From Magnolia sinica (Eukaryota > Streptophyta > Magnoliopsida > Magnoliales > Magnoliaceae): 64,000 bases of DNA. The notes beneath the pieces were generated by a model. That model saw only the letters and a program-made list of their open reading frames with translations, did no database searches and was not told the DNA's origin. Numbering within the stretch: position 1 is the first letter of the stretch; each line of letters starts with the position of its first letter. A program made the translations under genes and the position numbers. Location of the stretch: NCBI RefSeq assembly GCF_029962835.1, contig NC_080583.1:70665158-70729157 (forward strand). Direction: 5' to 3'. Shown in pieces: positions 1 to 13,220 of this stretch.

Positions 1-2489
1 TTAGAAAGAAGATACTTAAGTGCCGCATGATCTGTATAGATAATGATCTTGGATCCGATCAGGTAGGACCTAAATTTGTCCAAGTCGAACACTACGACTA
101 AGAGTTCTTTTTCCGTAGTTAAGTAGTTCACTTGGGCCGGATTTAAAGTCCTACTCGCGTAATGGATGACGTAGGGTCTCTTATCTTTTCTCTGGCCTAG
201 AACCGCTCCAAGAGCATAATCAGAAGCGTCACACATAAGCTCAAAAGGAAAGCTCCAGTCGGGTGGCTGCATGATAGGTGCAGTGGTTAACGTGCCCTTA
301 AGCTTGGTGAAAGCTTCCTGGCATTGCTCAGTCCACTCGTACGGAGCATCCTTTTGAAGAAGATTATATAAAGGATGAGAGAGGAGACTAAAGTCCTTTA
401 TGAATCGCCTGTAAAATCCTGCGTGTCCTAAGAAGGATCGCACGTCTCTGATGTTCTTGGGTGGAGGTAGGTTAGAGATAAGATCAATTTTTGCCTTATC
501 TACCTCGATTCCCTTGGACGAGATGATATGCCCAAGGACAATTCCCTTCTGAACCATGAAATGGCACTTCTCCCAATTAAGTACCAAGTTCTTTTCTTCA
601 CATCTTTTCAGCACACATTTAAGACTTTCCAAGCACTTGCTGAAAGATGGACCGTAAACAGAGAAATTGTCCATGAAGACCTCTAGATATTGCCCCACCA
701 TATCAGAAAAGATACTAAGCATACATCGCTGAAAGGTGGCAGGGGCATTACATAGTCCGAATGGCATCCTTCGGTAGGCAAAGGTGCCGTAGGGACATGT
801 AAATGTGGTCTTTTCCTAGTCTTCAGGGGCTATCTCTATCTGGTTGTAGCCCGAATACCCGTCAAGGAAACTGTAATAGGAATGACCAGCTAACCTTTCC
901 AGGATCTGATCAATGAATGGTAAAGGAAAGTGGTCTTTCCTCGTGACGGTATTCAACTTCCTGTAGTCAATGCACATTCTCCAACCAGTAGTGACTCTAG
1001 TTGGCACGAGTTCATTATTAGCATTGGCTACGATGGTGATTCCGGACTTCTTAGGGACCACTTGAGTTGGACTCACCCATTGACTATCAGATATAGGGTA
1101 TATGATACCCACGTCCAATAGTTTAAGAACCTCGGCCTTAACCACTTCCTTCATGTTTGGATTTAGTCTACGTTGTGGTTGCCAAGCGATTTTTGCATTA
1201 TCCTCAAGATATATGCGGTGAGTACAAATCAAGGGATCGATTCCCTTGAGGTCCGCTATCGTCCATCCCAGGGCTCCTTTATGCTCAATGAGAGTAGATA
1301 TGAGCATACTCTCCTGTTCTTTCTCCAGGTGGGCAGAGATCACCACCGAGTATGTCTCATCTTGACCTAAATAGGCATATTTCAAATCAGAGGGCAAAAG
1401 TTTTAGGTCAAGCTTCGGCGGCTTGAGGTTAGACGGTAGAGGCATTACATAGGTTTGTGGTAATTCTTCAAATTGTGGCATCCACCGGTTAACTTCAAGT
1501 ACCGGTGCAGTATCAAGTAAGGCGTACATCTCCCTAATCATGTCATCATCAAAATCATAGGAGTGGGCCAGGCACGTCTCCAGATGGTCGGAGGATAAGG
1601 TCAACGGTGTCGTATCTTCCACGAAAGAGTCAATCATGTTAATGTCATGCAAATCGTCATCCTCCTCTAAGTTTCTGCCGTTATTGAAAAAGATGTTTGA
1701 CTCTAATGTCATATTCCCAAAAGACATAGTCATGACACCATTCCTGCAATTGATAATTACATTTGAAGTGGCAAGGAATGAGCAGCCAAGAATGACGGGG
1801 ATCTGAGTGCTTATGTTATTGATGGGTTCGGTGTCCAGGATGATAAAATCTACAGGGTAGTAAAATCTATCAATTTGGACCAACACATCCTCAATTATCC
1901 CTCTTGGTACACGAACAGAGCGATCAGCAAGTTGTAGTGTGGTTAGGGTGGGTTTTAATTCACTCAAACCTAACTGTTTGTATACCAAGTAGGGAATCAG
2001 ATTGACACTCGCTCCTAAGTCAAGAAGTGCGTGATCAATTCGATGGTTCCCGATTACACATGATATGGTTGGGCTACCGGGATCTTTGAATTTCTATGGC
2101 ATGTCTTGCTTTAGGATAACACTCACTTTCTCAGTCAAGAAAATTTTCTTTTGAATACTTTGCCGTCTTTTGGTCGTGTATAAGTCTTTCAGAAATTTGG
2201 TATATGAAGGAATCTGTTTCACGACATCAAGTAGAGGAATATTGACTTTCACTTTTTTCAACACCTCTAGGATATCCTGAGAGTTAGAGAGAGGTTTCGG
2301 TGAAACCAACCGTTGGGGGAACGGAGCAACTGGCTTCTCTAGAAGTTCCAGTTCTAATTTTTGTGGGGCATCACTAGATCCATCATTGTTGTCCTCTTTT
2401 GGTTCTTGAGGCTTTTCGAGCCTAACCGGAAGAGTTTTATCAATGATCTTTCCACTCCTAAGAGTGGTGATGGATTTAGCGTGCCCCAT
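1..2489 (-). pseudogene. Athila-like Ty3/gypsy pol (protease, reverse transcriptase, RNase H), broken
   Basis: This is the pol region of an LTR retrotransposon, read on the minus strand and cut by the left window edge. The segment at 2094-2489 has the gag-pol linker motif SITTLRSGK. A stop (TAG, 2094-2096) precedes the protease, whose catalytic DLGASVN lies at about 2002-2022 upstream of the first Met of the long ORF (816-1988). RT follows, with CIDYRKLN and LDGYSGYNQIEI, then a second in-frame stop (TAG at 816-818) where relatives have Gln. Beyond it RT continues in the same frame. Near 665-690 the catalytic box reads FMDN where active enzymes have two Asp residues. RNase H shows YTDHAALKYL at the left edge. 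Integrase would lie outside the window. The two stops and the altered active site make it inactive. Family confidence is high; lineage (Athila) is supported by the tRNA-Asp-type primer site. Confidence 0.9.
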
Positions 2490-3842
2490 CTGATTTGAAG
2501 AGCTGGGATCATTATCTCGTACTTCGGTTTAAGATTTGGGAGAGGTTGTGTAGGAAGCATCCTCTTTTCTATAACCGTCATACGAGAATCTATCTTTTGC
2601 ATAAAATCTGTAATTCCCCGCATTGCCTGAGCCAGCTCTTGTATGAAATTTTGAACCGGTTCCTCTTGAGGTTTCACTTGATTTGGATTTTGATTGAAGA
2701 AACCTTGAGGAGTAGCCGTTTGTCCATTCCTCCAACTAAAGTTTGGATGATTTTTCCAACCAGGATTGTACGTATATGTATTGGAGTTAAAAGTTCTTTG
2801 ATAGTTGTTTACAGCATTAGCTTGTTCATTCAACACTCCTCGAAAGGCAAGTATTGTAGGACAATTTTCAGTTGTATGAATGTTGCAATCACAGATGCCG
2901 CAAATAATTTCATTAACCTTATCCTTCTTTCCTTCCATGGCCTCAACTTTCCTTATGAGCGTAGTCACTTTACACTTGAGATCATCCTCTTCTTTCAAGA
3001 GATATAATCCACCTTTCTCCTTTAATTGAGTCGGCCTAGACGTGGTGTTTGATTTTGGGTAATAGTCCCAAGATTGTGTTTTTTCAGCCAAACTGTCGAG
3101 GTAGTCCCATACCTCGTCGACATCTTTATTAATGAACTCTCCATTACACATTATCTCAACCATTTGGCGCATGGAAGATGACACTCGTAGAAAAAATTTA
3201 TAATGCGCCACGTTTCAAATCCGTGTTGTGGGCATGAATCGACCAAATCTTTGAACCTTTCCCAACATTGGAAGAATGTTTCATCTTCCTTTGGGCAAAG
3301 TTCATGATTGCTTTACGAGGGTAATCGTTTTATGATGTGGGAAGAATTTTTTATGAATTCCCCTGCATGTCGCTCCATGTGCCAATGGATCTAGGACGCG
3401 ATAAATGTAACCACGTCTTAGCCTTGTCTTTTAAGGAAAAAGAAAAGAGTTTCAGCCTGATTGTATCCTCAGATACATTGAGAAAATATAATGTAGCTAT
3501 AATCTCATCGAACTCTTTCAAATGTAAATATGGACTTTCTGATTCAAGTTCATGGAATTTGGGAAGGAGTTGGATAACTCCTAGCTTGATGTCCATTTGT
3601 CCTGTGTTTTCAGAAAAAATCATGCATGAGGGCGTACTCACTCCCGCCGGTTGTAGATAATCTCGTAAAGTACGAGGCGGGGGTGTCTGATGCACCTCAT
3701 TCTCATCTTGGGTATCCTCCACCCTGGGTGGAAGTAGAGAAGGTTGGTCTTCAGCCATAACTTCAGTTAACTCAGGGGATTTTGAGTGGTGTCTAGTCCT
3801 GCGATGGATAGTTAACCCCTCAACCAATCCTCCTTCAGTCAA
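2354..3842 (-). pseudogene. Athila-like gag, frameshifted
   Basis: This is the capsid/nucleocapsid gene of the same element, upstream of pol on the minus strand. The first part (3351-3842, 163 codons from a Met) has the conserved gag segment PYLHLKEFDEI and LKDKAKTWL. The frame then breaks between about 3211 and 3351, where gag homology continues in other frames. The second part (2354-3211, 285 codons) begins with the gag C-terminal segment (SSMRQMVEIMCNGEF) and has a CCHC zinc knuckle of the CX2CX4HX4C type at residues 104-117. A further frameshift near 2490-2520 is needed to join it to the pol linker. At least two frameshifts make it non-functional. Confidence 0.85.
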
Positions 3843-4610
3843 GAGACGTCAAGTGTTGTCACGGGCCCACTTGGGCATGAAACACTCGCAGCCCTCAATC
3901 AAATTTGAAACCTAATTCTAAGAAGGGAAAAGAAAATCCAAAAAGAAAGAGAGGGTTGAAAAGAAGTTACCAAATTGGAGTCCCTAAGTTAAAAACCTGC
4001 AAAATAAAACAAAATAAGTTAGATTCTAAAGAGAAGGTCTAGAATTAGAAAATCTTTAAAAAAGAAAGATAGAAGTAAAAATAGTTTCTAAAAGAAGAAG
4101 ATCCTAAACTAGAAAGTAGATTACTAAAAGAGAACTGAAAAATAGAAAGTAGAGAAAGAACTTACTGAATTCGAAATTTCTATCTTGAAGGCCTACAAAA
4201 TATGAAAGTTAGTTTTTAAACCAAAAGTCTACAAGTAGAAAATTTCTAAAAATAAATTAGGAAACAAAGTTAGATTCTAAAAGAGCCAAAATTAGAAAGA
4301 ATTTCTAAAAAGGGAAATAACTAACCTAGTTTCTAAAAACAAAAAGAGGAAAGTTTCTAAAAATAAACTATTTCCTAAAAATAGGAAAATACTAGAATTA
4401 GAAATTTTCTAAAATTTAAACCCTAATTGTAAAAGTAGAAAAAGTAGAGAAATTAGGAAGGAATTACCAATTTAGAAACTTATGTTAGGATCCTACAAAA
4501 CAGGAAAACAAGTTAGTTCAAAAAAAAAAAAATCTAAAACTAAAGTTAGTCAAATTCTAATCTTAAACTAATTCTAAACCTAATTAATTTCAGAAAACGT
4601 AACTGTCAAG
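3843..4610 (-). other. Untranslated leader between Athila LTR and gag
   Basis: This is non-coding, A-rich sequence between the primer-binding site and gag. It is full of short variants of TTTCTAAAA and TTAGAAA, giving a loosely repetitive stretch with no ORF. A long leader between the primer-binding site and gag is usual for this lineage. Confidence 0.6.
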
Positions 4611-4627
4611 TCCCGGCAACGTCGCCA
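4611..4627 (-). other. Primer-binding site, tRNA-Asp type
   Basis: On the minus strand this reads TGGCGACGTTGCCGGGA. It differs from the primer site complementary to the 3' end of plant tRNA-Asp by one substitution and one missing G. It lies six bases inside the LTR boundary at 4634, as expected for an Athila-type element. Confidence 0.75.
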
Positions 4628-4633
4628 AAAACT

Positions 4634-6395
4634 TGTTCACTCCCCAAGTATAGGGTTATGATGCAGTAATAAACTTGGTGAGACCGAGGTCGAATCCTAA
4701 GGGACTGAAATTTATACATTTCCTGAAAATAACTAGAACTAGAAAAAGATGAAATCTAAATCAGGTGGATTTGAGGAATAATGATGAAATAGTAAAATAT
4801 GTAGAATTCAAAGGTAGGGAACTAGGGATTCAGAGGATCCACTTGTAGAGATCAGGGAGATCTTGATACCTGCTTCAAAAATCATGGAACTTAAACTGAA
4901 CTTCCTCTGATATAATTTTAAAGGGATGAAAGGTATATGAATTAGAATGGATTCCATCACCAAACCATGCCCAGGAGACAAAGTCAACAACAGAATTAAA
5001 CTAATTACCAACCAATCAGATGATTATGAAGGTTAGGAAGGGTACCGCCATCCAACCATGCCCAGGAGACGATGGCGAACAACAGGGCTTCCTGACGTCA
5101 TAATCAAAGTAAGGAAAAAGAAATACTCAAAGCTATTGCAAACCCATTGTAATGTCAGTCACAACAGGCCATTAAAAACTACAAATATTTCCATAATAAA
5201 ATTAAATCAAAAATCAATTCAGTCTAAAAAAAAGGCATAGCAAAAGTCTCCCATCCCGCTACAGGCTTCACCTCTTAGCCCTAGCTAAGAGGTTTAGCCA
5301 CACATAGACATAACGGGGCTTATCTCTTAGAAGAAGAAAAAGAAAAAGAAAAAAAAAAGCAAAACAAAAAGGAAAAGAAAATACGAACTGCCTACTCTCC
5401 CTGTCCACATTCAAGCTTCTCTCCCACGGCCCTTTTCCCCGCTCCCCTTTCTTTCTCCAGATCCTCCCCTCTTTTTATAGGCACCGGACCCCCCAAGAAG
5501 CAGTCCTGAACTCCTCTTTACGCAGCCCTTTACGTAGAAAAGGGTTCCTGCATGAGCTCTGTTTCTCGCAGCAAGAAACACATAAAAAGCTACGTTTGGA
5601 CTGAAGATCCGGACGTTGATCGTCCCGATTACCGCATCTGCCATCATGGCTAGGGTCAAGCCTGGCTGGGGCTTCCATTGGACAGTTCAGATCTTTGATC
5701 CGATCACGTTCAGGGTCACACAACTCCACGGAAGATCCGGATTTTTCGGACGCGCAATCTTGGCTCCAACCTCCATTGACGTGTTCGGTGGGGCCCACTT
5801 CGCTTTTGTTTTGAAAATCCACAGTCCAGTAAATTCATCTCGAAAAACCGTTTTAATATGGTTGGTTTTGGAGTGCTTCTGACGTGGCCCACTTTCTTTT
5901 CCATTTTGTCGTCCAAGCTGTGTTTGAACGGTTGAAAACCGATCTGTGTTTTTATCTGGAATTCCGACACCTAGGTGTGGGTTGTGGCTACCCCACGAGA
6001 CGAATGGACGGTCCAGATCATTTATCTGGATGATGAATGGGCCTCACAATCTGCAAAAACGGACGGACAGCGAAAACGCTGTTGCGTTTTCTGATTTGGA
6101 AGGAGTCGGTCAGCGTGCGCTGACCGACTATGGCTGTAATGGTGCACGGCTGGTGCACGTGTACACCTTGCACACGCACTGTACATGTGGGTCCCACAGA
6201 GATGTTTATGAGACATCTGTTCCATCCATCCGCTTTCCCATTGAATATAAGGCGTTGAGTCAAAAATTGAGGCATATCCAGATGTCATGTGGGCCCAAAA
6301 TCGACTGTTTATGGGCTGATCTATCTGTTAGGCCACTTCTACTGGGATCCAATGGCTGAAATTTGACGTGTATGGTTAATTTATAATTTCTTTTA
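4634..6395 (-). repeat. Truncated Athila-type LTR (upstream LTR of the element at 1-4633)
   Basis: The left boundary TGTTCACTCCCCAAG matches the left boundary of the complete solo LTR at 47659. The two stay alignable by eye through shared landmarks: CCAAGTATAGGGT, the AACCATGCCCA segments, the CCTCTTAGC hairpin, and the stretch ending GGGCCCAAAATCG...GGCCACTTC. Similarity stops near 6395. About 330 bp present at the far end of the solo copy (49440-49773) are missing, so the U3 end is deleted or displaced. The short ORFs here are not recognisable as genes. Confidence 0.8.
5270..5293. other. Conserved LTR hairpin
   Basis: ACCTCTTAGC and GCTAAGAGGT form a perfect 10-bp stem around the loop CCTA. 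The identical hairpin is at 48359-48382 in the solo LTR of the same family, inside otherwise diverged sequence. Confidence 0.7.
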
Positions 6396-7226
6396 CTATT
6401 TATTTGGATATTCTCATCTGGATTATTTTTTTGTATGATTTTGGCTACTATTTCTATTGTATTAGTAATTTAAAAAGGTGTGTTTGTTTCTTTTGCTGCT
6501 AGGATCATGGTTTGCACATTGGTTTTCTCTGTATTGAATCTGTGAGTATTGCCCCTTTATACAGTTATATCGTTCATGGACGATACTGGTACATATTGGG
6601 AGATATGTACCTGTATCAGATGATATGTCAAACCTTCATTGGGATTTTATCATCTGGTTCATTTGTTTTATTTTTATTTTTGTTTTTTACCATTACTGTT
6701 CTATTAGATTAGATATCACAACAGCTTATATGAGTTGTTTGTTGTTGTTGCTGTTGGGATTTTTCCATCTAGATCGGTTTTGGTTTGATTTTTGTTCTTA
6801 TTACTATTGTGTTTGAACTTAGCTCGAAAGCTCGAAACTGGCTCGAACTCGTCCGATTGCTGACCAAGCCGAGCCAAGCTGGACATGGTGGCTCGGTCAC
6901 CGAGCCAAGCTCAGTTCAAGCTAGGTGTGCCTGGTGAACGAGCCGAGCCGAGCTAAGCCCAGCTCGACTCGGTTCGGCTCAATGTACACCCCTAATGATG
7001 ATGGAATGGGCCAAAAATCAAGCCCATCCCACCATTAGGTGAACCATAAAATAGAAAACAAATGATAACTATCCAAAACTCTAAATTCACAATGGTCCAC
7101 GTGATAGTGGGGTTAGGCCATGTTCAAGATAGTCCTATCCAGTATGATCCTGAGGCATAGTCCTTCTATAGCCTGTACAAGAGCCATTATTAACCTCGTA
7201 ACATGAGATAATTAAAGTAAATGTCG
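6396..7226. other. Intergenic DNA with a GAGC-rich dispersed repeat
   Basis: No gene is seen. At 6820-6995 there is a GC-rich stretch made of AGCTCG, GAGCCGAGC and CGGCTC motifs ending in TACACCCCTAATG. A related stretch ends TTCACCCCTAGTAGG at about 13700-13830. Both look like members of one short dispersed repeat family that I cannot name. Confidence 0.5.
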
Positions 7227-7787
7227 GGGAAATTGCCCATACTGACCTCAATGTATGGTAAAATTCCCTAGAGAGATTCAACCTTCAAAATATTCCGAAG
7301 GTAGCCTTCTTACAAGCTTTGAAATATCTTTTGAACCAAAATGCCCTTGTCTTAGGTTGAGTAGTTGTACAGTTTTTGAATGAATGAGAAGTTACATCAT
7401 ATTTAATTCTGAGAAAGTGATTTGGACGGAAACCTTTTTTGGGCATGGGCAAGGCCCAACTCATGGGGCCCACATTGATGTATGTGTATAATCCATGCCG
7501 CCCATCCTTTTTGCCGTGTCATTTTAAGGCTCGGGCCCAAATATCAGCCTGATTCAGAGTTCATGTGGGCCACATAATAGTAAATAATGGTGACCATGGT
7601 ACCCACCGCTAAAACTTTCTAAGCTCACTGTGATATATGTTAAAAGTGAACACTACCTATGTTAGAACTTTTTGGGTCCACGACGAGCTGGCCGAAAAGG
7701 TGAATGGAACAGATCATCCCATTGTGGCCCTTAGGGTATGGTACCAATGGCTAGCCTTTCATTTGGTAATAAAGGAAGTGAACATAT

Positions 7788-8200
7788 AACATGACAACTA
7801 CGACCCATATAACAAGACAACTACAACCCATACAACTACGACCCATATAATAGGACAACTGCAACCCATATAATAGGACAACTGCGACACATACAACTGC
7901 GATCCATATAACAGGACAACTGCGACCCATATAACAGGACAACTGCGACTCGTATAATAGGTCAACTACGACCCATATAATAAGACAACTACAACCCATA
8001 TAACATAACAACATAAACTCATATAACAGGACAATTGCGACCCATATAACATGACAACTGCGATCCATACAACTGCGACCCATATAACAGGACAACTGCA
8101 ACCCATATAACATGACAAGTACGATCCATACAACTGTGACTCATATAACAGGACAATTGCGATCCATATAACATGACAACTACGACCCATGCAAACCATG
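7788..8200 (-). repeat. 23-bp minisatellite, left arm of the foldback element
   Basis: These are tandem variants of a 23-bp unit reading GACAACTGCGACCCATATAAC plus two bases, mixed with shortened units of about 14 bp that lack the ATATAACAG part. Because 23 is not a multiple of three, all frames cycle through the same peptide (LYGSQLSCYMG). The ORFs here are by-products of the repeat and not genes. Confidence 0.85.
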
Positions 8201-9204
8201 ACCCATATGGGCCCACATTGATGTATGTGTATAATCCATACCGCCCATCCTTTTTACCATGTCATTTTAGAGCTAGGACCCAAATATCAGCCTGATCCAG
8301 TGCTCGTGTGGGCCACATAATAGAAAATAATAGTGACTGTTGAAACTTTTTAGGCTCACTGTGATGTTTATTAGAAGTAGACACTACCCAAATCAGTACT
8401 TTTTGGGCCCACAGTAAGTTGGCCAACAAGGTGGATGGATCGAATCACCCCATTATGGGCCTTAGGCTTTGGTACCACTAGCTAGGTAACAAAGGAAGTG
8501 AATACGTGAAAACCACAATCCATATAACGTGACAACCATAACCCATATAACATGACAACTAGGACCCATGCAAACCACGACCCATATGGGCCCACATTGA
8601 TGTATGTGTATAATCTATGTCGCCCATCATTTTTGCCATGTCATTTTATGGCTAGGGGCCAAATATTAGCCTGTTTCAGTGCTCGCGTGGGCCATATAAT
8701 AGAAAATAACAGTGACTGTTGAAAGTTTTTAGGCTCACTGTGATGTTTGTTAGAAGTGGGCACTCCCAAGTTAGGACTTTTTGGGCCCACGACAAGTTGG
8801 TCGACAAGGTGGATAGATTGGTCTCCCCATTGTGGGCCTTAGGCTATGGTACAAATGGATAGGTAGTAAAAGAAGTGAATACGTGAAAACCAGAATCCAT
8901 ATAACATGACAACCATGACCCATATAACATGACAATTATGACCCATGCAAACCACGACCCATATGGGCCCACATTAATGTATGTGTATAATCCATGCCGC
9001 CCATCCTTTTTTACGTGTCATTTTAGGGATAGGGCCCTATATCAGCCTGATCCAGTGCTCATGTGGGCCACAAAATAGAAAATAAAGTTGACTATTGAAA
9101 CTTTCTAGGCTCACTATGATGTTTGTTAGAAGTGGACACTGCCCAAGTTAGGACTTTTTGGCCCCCACGGTGAGTTGGCCGACTAAGTGGATGGAACAGA
9201 TCAC

Positions 9205-10012
9205 CCCATATGAGTTGTGGTTGTTGTGTTATATGGGTCTTAGTTGTCATGGGTCGTGGTTGTCATAGGTCATTGTTATCATGTTATGTGGATTGTGGTT
9301 GTCATGTTATATGGGTCGTGGTTATCATGTTATATGGATTGTGGTTTTTACATGTTCACTTCCTTTACTACTTAGCCATTGGTACTATAGCCTAAGGCCC
9401 ACAATGGTGTGATCCGATCCATCCACCTTGTCGATCAACTCGTCGTGGGCCCAACAAGTCTTGACTTGGGCAGTGTTCACTTCTAACAAACATCACAATG
9501 AGCCTATAAAGTTTTAACAGACACCATTATTTTCTATTATGTGGCCCACATGAGCACTGGATCAGGCTGATATTTGGGCCCTAACCCTAAAATGACATGG
9601 CAAAAGCATGGGCGACATGGATTATACACATACATCAATGTGAGCCCATATGGGTCGTGATTTGTATGGGTCGTAGTTGTCATGTTATATGGATCGCAGT
9701 TGTCCTGTTATATGGGTTGCAGTTGTCCTGTTATATGGGTCGCAGCTGTATGGATCGCAGTTGTCATGTTATATGGGTCGCAATTGTATAGATCGCAGTT
9801 GTCATGTTATATGGGTCATAGTTGTCCTGTTATATGGGTCGTAGTTGTCTTATTATATGGGTCGCAATTGTCCTGTTATATGGGTTGCGGTTGTATGGGT
9901 CGCAGTTGTGATGTTATATGGATCGCAGTTGTCCTATTATATGGGTCGCAGTTGTCCTATTATATGGGTCATAGTTGTCACGTTCTATAGGTTATAGTTG
10001 TCCTGTTATATG
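9205..10012 (+). repeat. 23-bp minisatellite, right arm (inverted)
   Basis: This is the same 23-bp unit in reverse orientation (ATATGGGTCGCAGTTGTCCTG). It is in two blocks (about 9205-9350 and 9650-10012) separated by a unique-arm segment. The array is interrupted at 10013 by the solo LTR and resumes at 39930 with ATATGGGTCGTAGTTGTCATG, which shows that the LTR landed inside this array. Confidence 0.85.
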
Positions 10013-12359
10013 TGTAAGACACGTATCCTAGCCCGTACCGTTCCATAGGCCTTCACGATCCTCCCGGTCGAATTTCGACAACCCGCGATCTGTAATCGGT
10101 GTTTGTGTGTGATCCTGAGTCGTATCCCATATTCTAGAGTTGGCTCGACCCGAGAGTTATGCAGTAGCGACCGCACCGTCGTCGCTGTTCCAACACCGCG
10201 TATTACGAGCCGAGGCAATACCCAGACCAAGAGATGTGGACCCGAGTTCAGTTCGAGGAAAAACGCCACGTGTTGCATACCCAAGAGAACATCACATCAA
10301 TCCCATTAATCCCATTAATCAAGTACACATCACCTCACATGTCTAGTATAACATCCATCCCTAAGCAACCCCTATTGTCAACTTTCTCTTACAACTAAGT
10401 ACACCCATCACTCACCCCATCCATCTCCCATCCCTCTCTCTCTTACAACCTCTCTCTCATCTCTCTCTCTCTCTCATTCTCCAAGCAACCCAACGTCCAA
10501 CATTTCCATGGGAGAGAGGAGAAGCTAGTGTGGCCCACCTTCCTACCTCCCATCTCCACCATCCAAGATCATCTCGACCGTTGAAATCGTTCCCTTTGAG
10601 CTCTAGAAGCTATAGGCGAAAGAAGGAAGAGGAGATTAAAGGTGGGTATTCATAGTATTTGATTTTGATGTAGGGTCCACATGATTTAGGACCCACTTGA
10701 TGTATGCATTGTATAGGGAGGGCCCATAGTGGCAGGGTCCCTCCCCTTCTCACAATCTCTCTCTCCCTCTCCTTTTCCTTGATTGCATGGCCCACCTTGA
10801 TGTATTATCCTCACCGTCTGATCTTGAGGGCAACCATGTTGCTGGCCATTTTTGGGACAGATCTGATGAAGGAAAAACATAAATATCAGTTTAATCCAAA
10901 GATGGTGGGCCACACTGCTGTGGACCCCACCCTGATGCATGGTGTATCTATGCCGTCCTGCGTGAGGACCACCATGATTTATGGGTCTTATTACACCATC
11001 CACCTTGTTAGATGGTAAGGCCCACTTGATGTGGAAACTGATTGGCTGGTATACCTCAACCAGCTATATAGTTGTTGTATTGCGATAGCATGCTATGTGG
11101 GCTGTTGTGATGTAGGTGATTTATATACACCGTCCATTTTCTTGGATGTGGGCCCACCCCACACGTGTGGCACATGTGGGGCTGGGACCACCTTGTTGTA
11201 TGTATCTTACATCCCCGTCGTCCGTCTAATGAAAGTCCAGGACTGGACGTTTAAAAAAAAAAAAAAAAAAAAAAGAGAAGAAAGAAGAGATATAGATAAT
11301 GTAATAAAATAATAATATATTACATATATAATATATATTATATATACACATTATATATACATGGCTGGTGGGCCACACGTAGGACCCACCAGATGTGCAC
11401 GTTCATTCATCCTCCACTGTCCAGCAAGCTGGACGGTGGGGCCCACCTATGATGTATATATTGTAGTCGTCCGTCCACATGGGACGTGCAGACCCCACCT
11501 TGAGGTCGTGCTTCCTTCAACATGTGGGACCCATGTGATTGTGTGTGAGGCCTGCCATGATCATGTGGTATCCACACCATCTAGACCTTGGATGTATGTA
11601 AATATCCACACTGTCCAGATTGTGCTAGACGGCGCTGGACAATGTTTGAATGGTGCTGGACTATGTTTGGACAGTGTCGATCATCATTAGTGGCCATGTG
11701 CCTCATAGAATGATAGTGTACAACGATACACATGTTATAGCTGCAACTAGTGAAATGATTTTTGGTGTGGTCCAAGCCCATTTGAGGCCCATTAGTGCAG
11801 CCCATTGATGTGGCCCACTTGTTGTATATAATGCCCATTTGTGCGGCCCACATATTTGTATTTTTAGCCCATGTGATGGCGCCCACCTGTTTTATATTTG
11901 AAACCCATATTGAGGCCCATGAGTCGTAGCCCATTGTGATGTGTTTGGGGCCCATGGTGATGAATATTAGGCCTATATGAGCGTCCCATTGTGATATTTT
12001 TTCAGGCCATGCATTGAGGATCATTGTGATATATTTCTGTATTTCCAACCCATTTGGTAAGACCCAATGAGATGTATTTTTTGGCCCATGTATTGTAACC
12101 AACTGACATATATGAGTCCCATGTACTGCGGCCCATTGTGATGCATATGCGGCCCATGAGTGAGGCCCATCGTGATGTGTATTAGGCCCTTGAGTGAGGC
12201 CCATCGTGATGTACATTAGGCCATTGTGTGAGGCCATGGGCCCACTATACGTTTGGCTCTATGTGGGCCACTCTTGGGAGCAATGTTGGTTAAATGTCCA
12301 CATTAATGGGCAATGATGGTTAAATGTTCTCATTCTAACCTTCCCTTGGGCCCTTTGTT

Positions 12360-12510
12360 AGGCCGATTCCAATTATTGAGATCGATTTCAATTGTTGAGG
12401 CCAATTTCGATTGTCGAGGCCGATTCCGATTGTCGGGGCTGATTCCAATTGTCAAAGCTAATTCCGATTATCGAGGCCGATTTCGATTGTCGAGGCCGAT
12501 TATCGATGCT
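12360..12510. repeat. 19-bp minisatellite
   Basis: About seven diverged tandem copies of a 19-bp unit resembling CGATTCCGATTGTCGAGGC lie in the outer solo LTR, just before the CACTA insertion point. Confidence 0.8.
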
Positions 12511-13040
12511 AATTACCAATACCGGTTATCGATACCAATTATGAGTATGTGACAACATACTACCAAAAAAAGGGGCAAAGGATTCAGACCACATTACTAT
12601 TTTACTACGGATATAAACCTTAGCTATACTTGCTACGGTTTTAATCCGTAGCTAAAAAGTTGATACACCATTAATAATTATTAGTGTTGTAAGGGGCTCT
12701 ATGAGGCCTAAAAAACTATATGTTATATCTAAGCCGTCTATATATTTTTAAATATTACTTTAGACGTTGAAAAAAAATCAGCTAGATCAAAGCCTCAAGT
12801 GGACCACACGGTAGGAAACATTGATATTAAATTATAGTTGCTTTTTATGGTGTGGTCTAGTTAGGTCTTAGATATATCTGAAATTTGGTTTCCTAAAGCA
12901 AAATAATTTAATAAAATTATGGATAGGAATGGATTAATTAAATACATCATGGTGGGCCCCACGGAGTCCCTAATCGGTTCGTCCGTCAGAAGATCCCCAA
13001 TTTTGGGCGCGCGCTCAAAACAGAGTCATGCCCAAAGACT

Positions 13041-13133
13041 CTAATTTGCGCACTCTCTCTCCTATCTCTCTCTCATGCACTCTCTCTGTGTCTCTCTCTC
13101 TCTCTCTCACTCTCCCTAAGTCTCTCTCTCGCG

Positions 13134-13184
<51 letters not shown>

Positions 13185-13220
13185 TCTCTCTCTCTCTCGC
13201 ACACTCTCTTTCCCTGTCTC
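13041..13220 (+). repeat. CT-rich microsatellite leader of CACTA element 1
   Basis: Long CTCTCT runs, broken by GCGCACTC, follow about 480 bp after the terminus. The same layout recurs in element 2 (about 41520-41660, 42010-42043) and upstream of the transposase (56730-57110). Short ORFs here are low-complexity Ser/Leu reading frames. Confidence 0.7.

Noticed and set aside
930-3660. Plus-strand ORFs across the Athila region
   Set aside because: They are shadows of the minus-strand gag and pol frames, which show clear conserved motifs.
7751-9990. Several ORFs of 60-120 codons with Cys/Tyr/Met-rich repeats
   Set aside because: They are frames of the 23-bp minisatellite, which cycles through all three frames and gives similar peptides on either strand.
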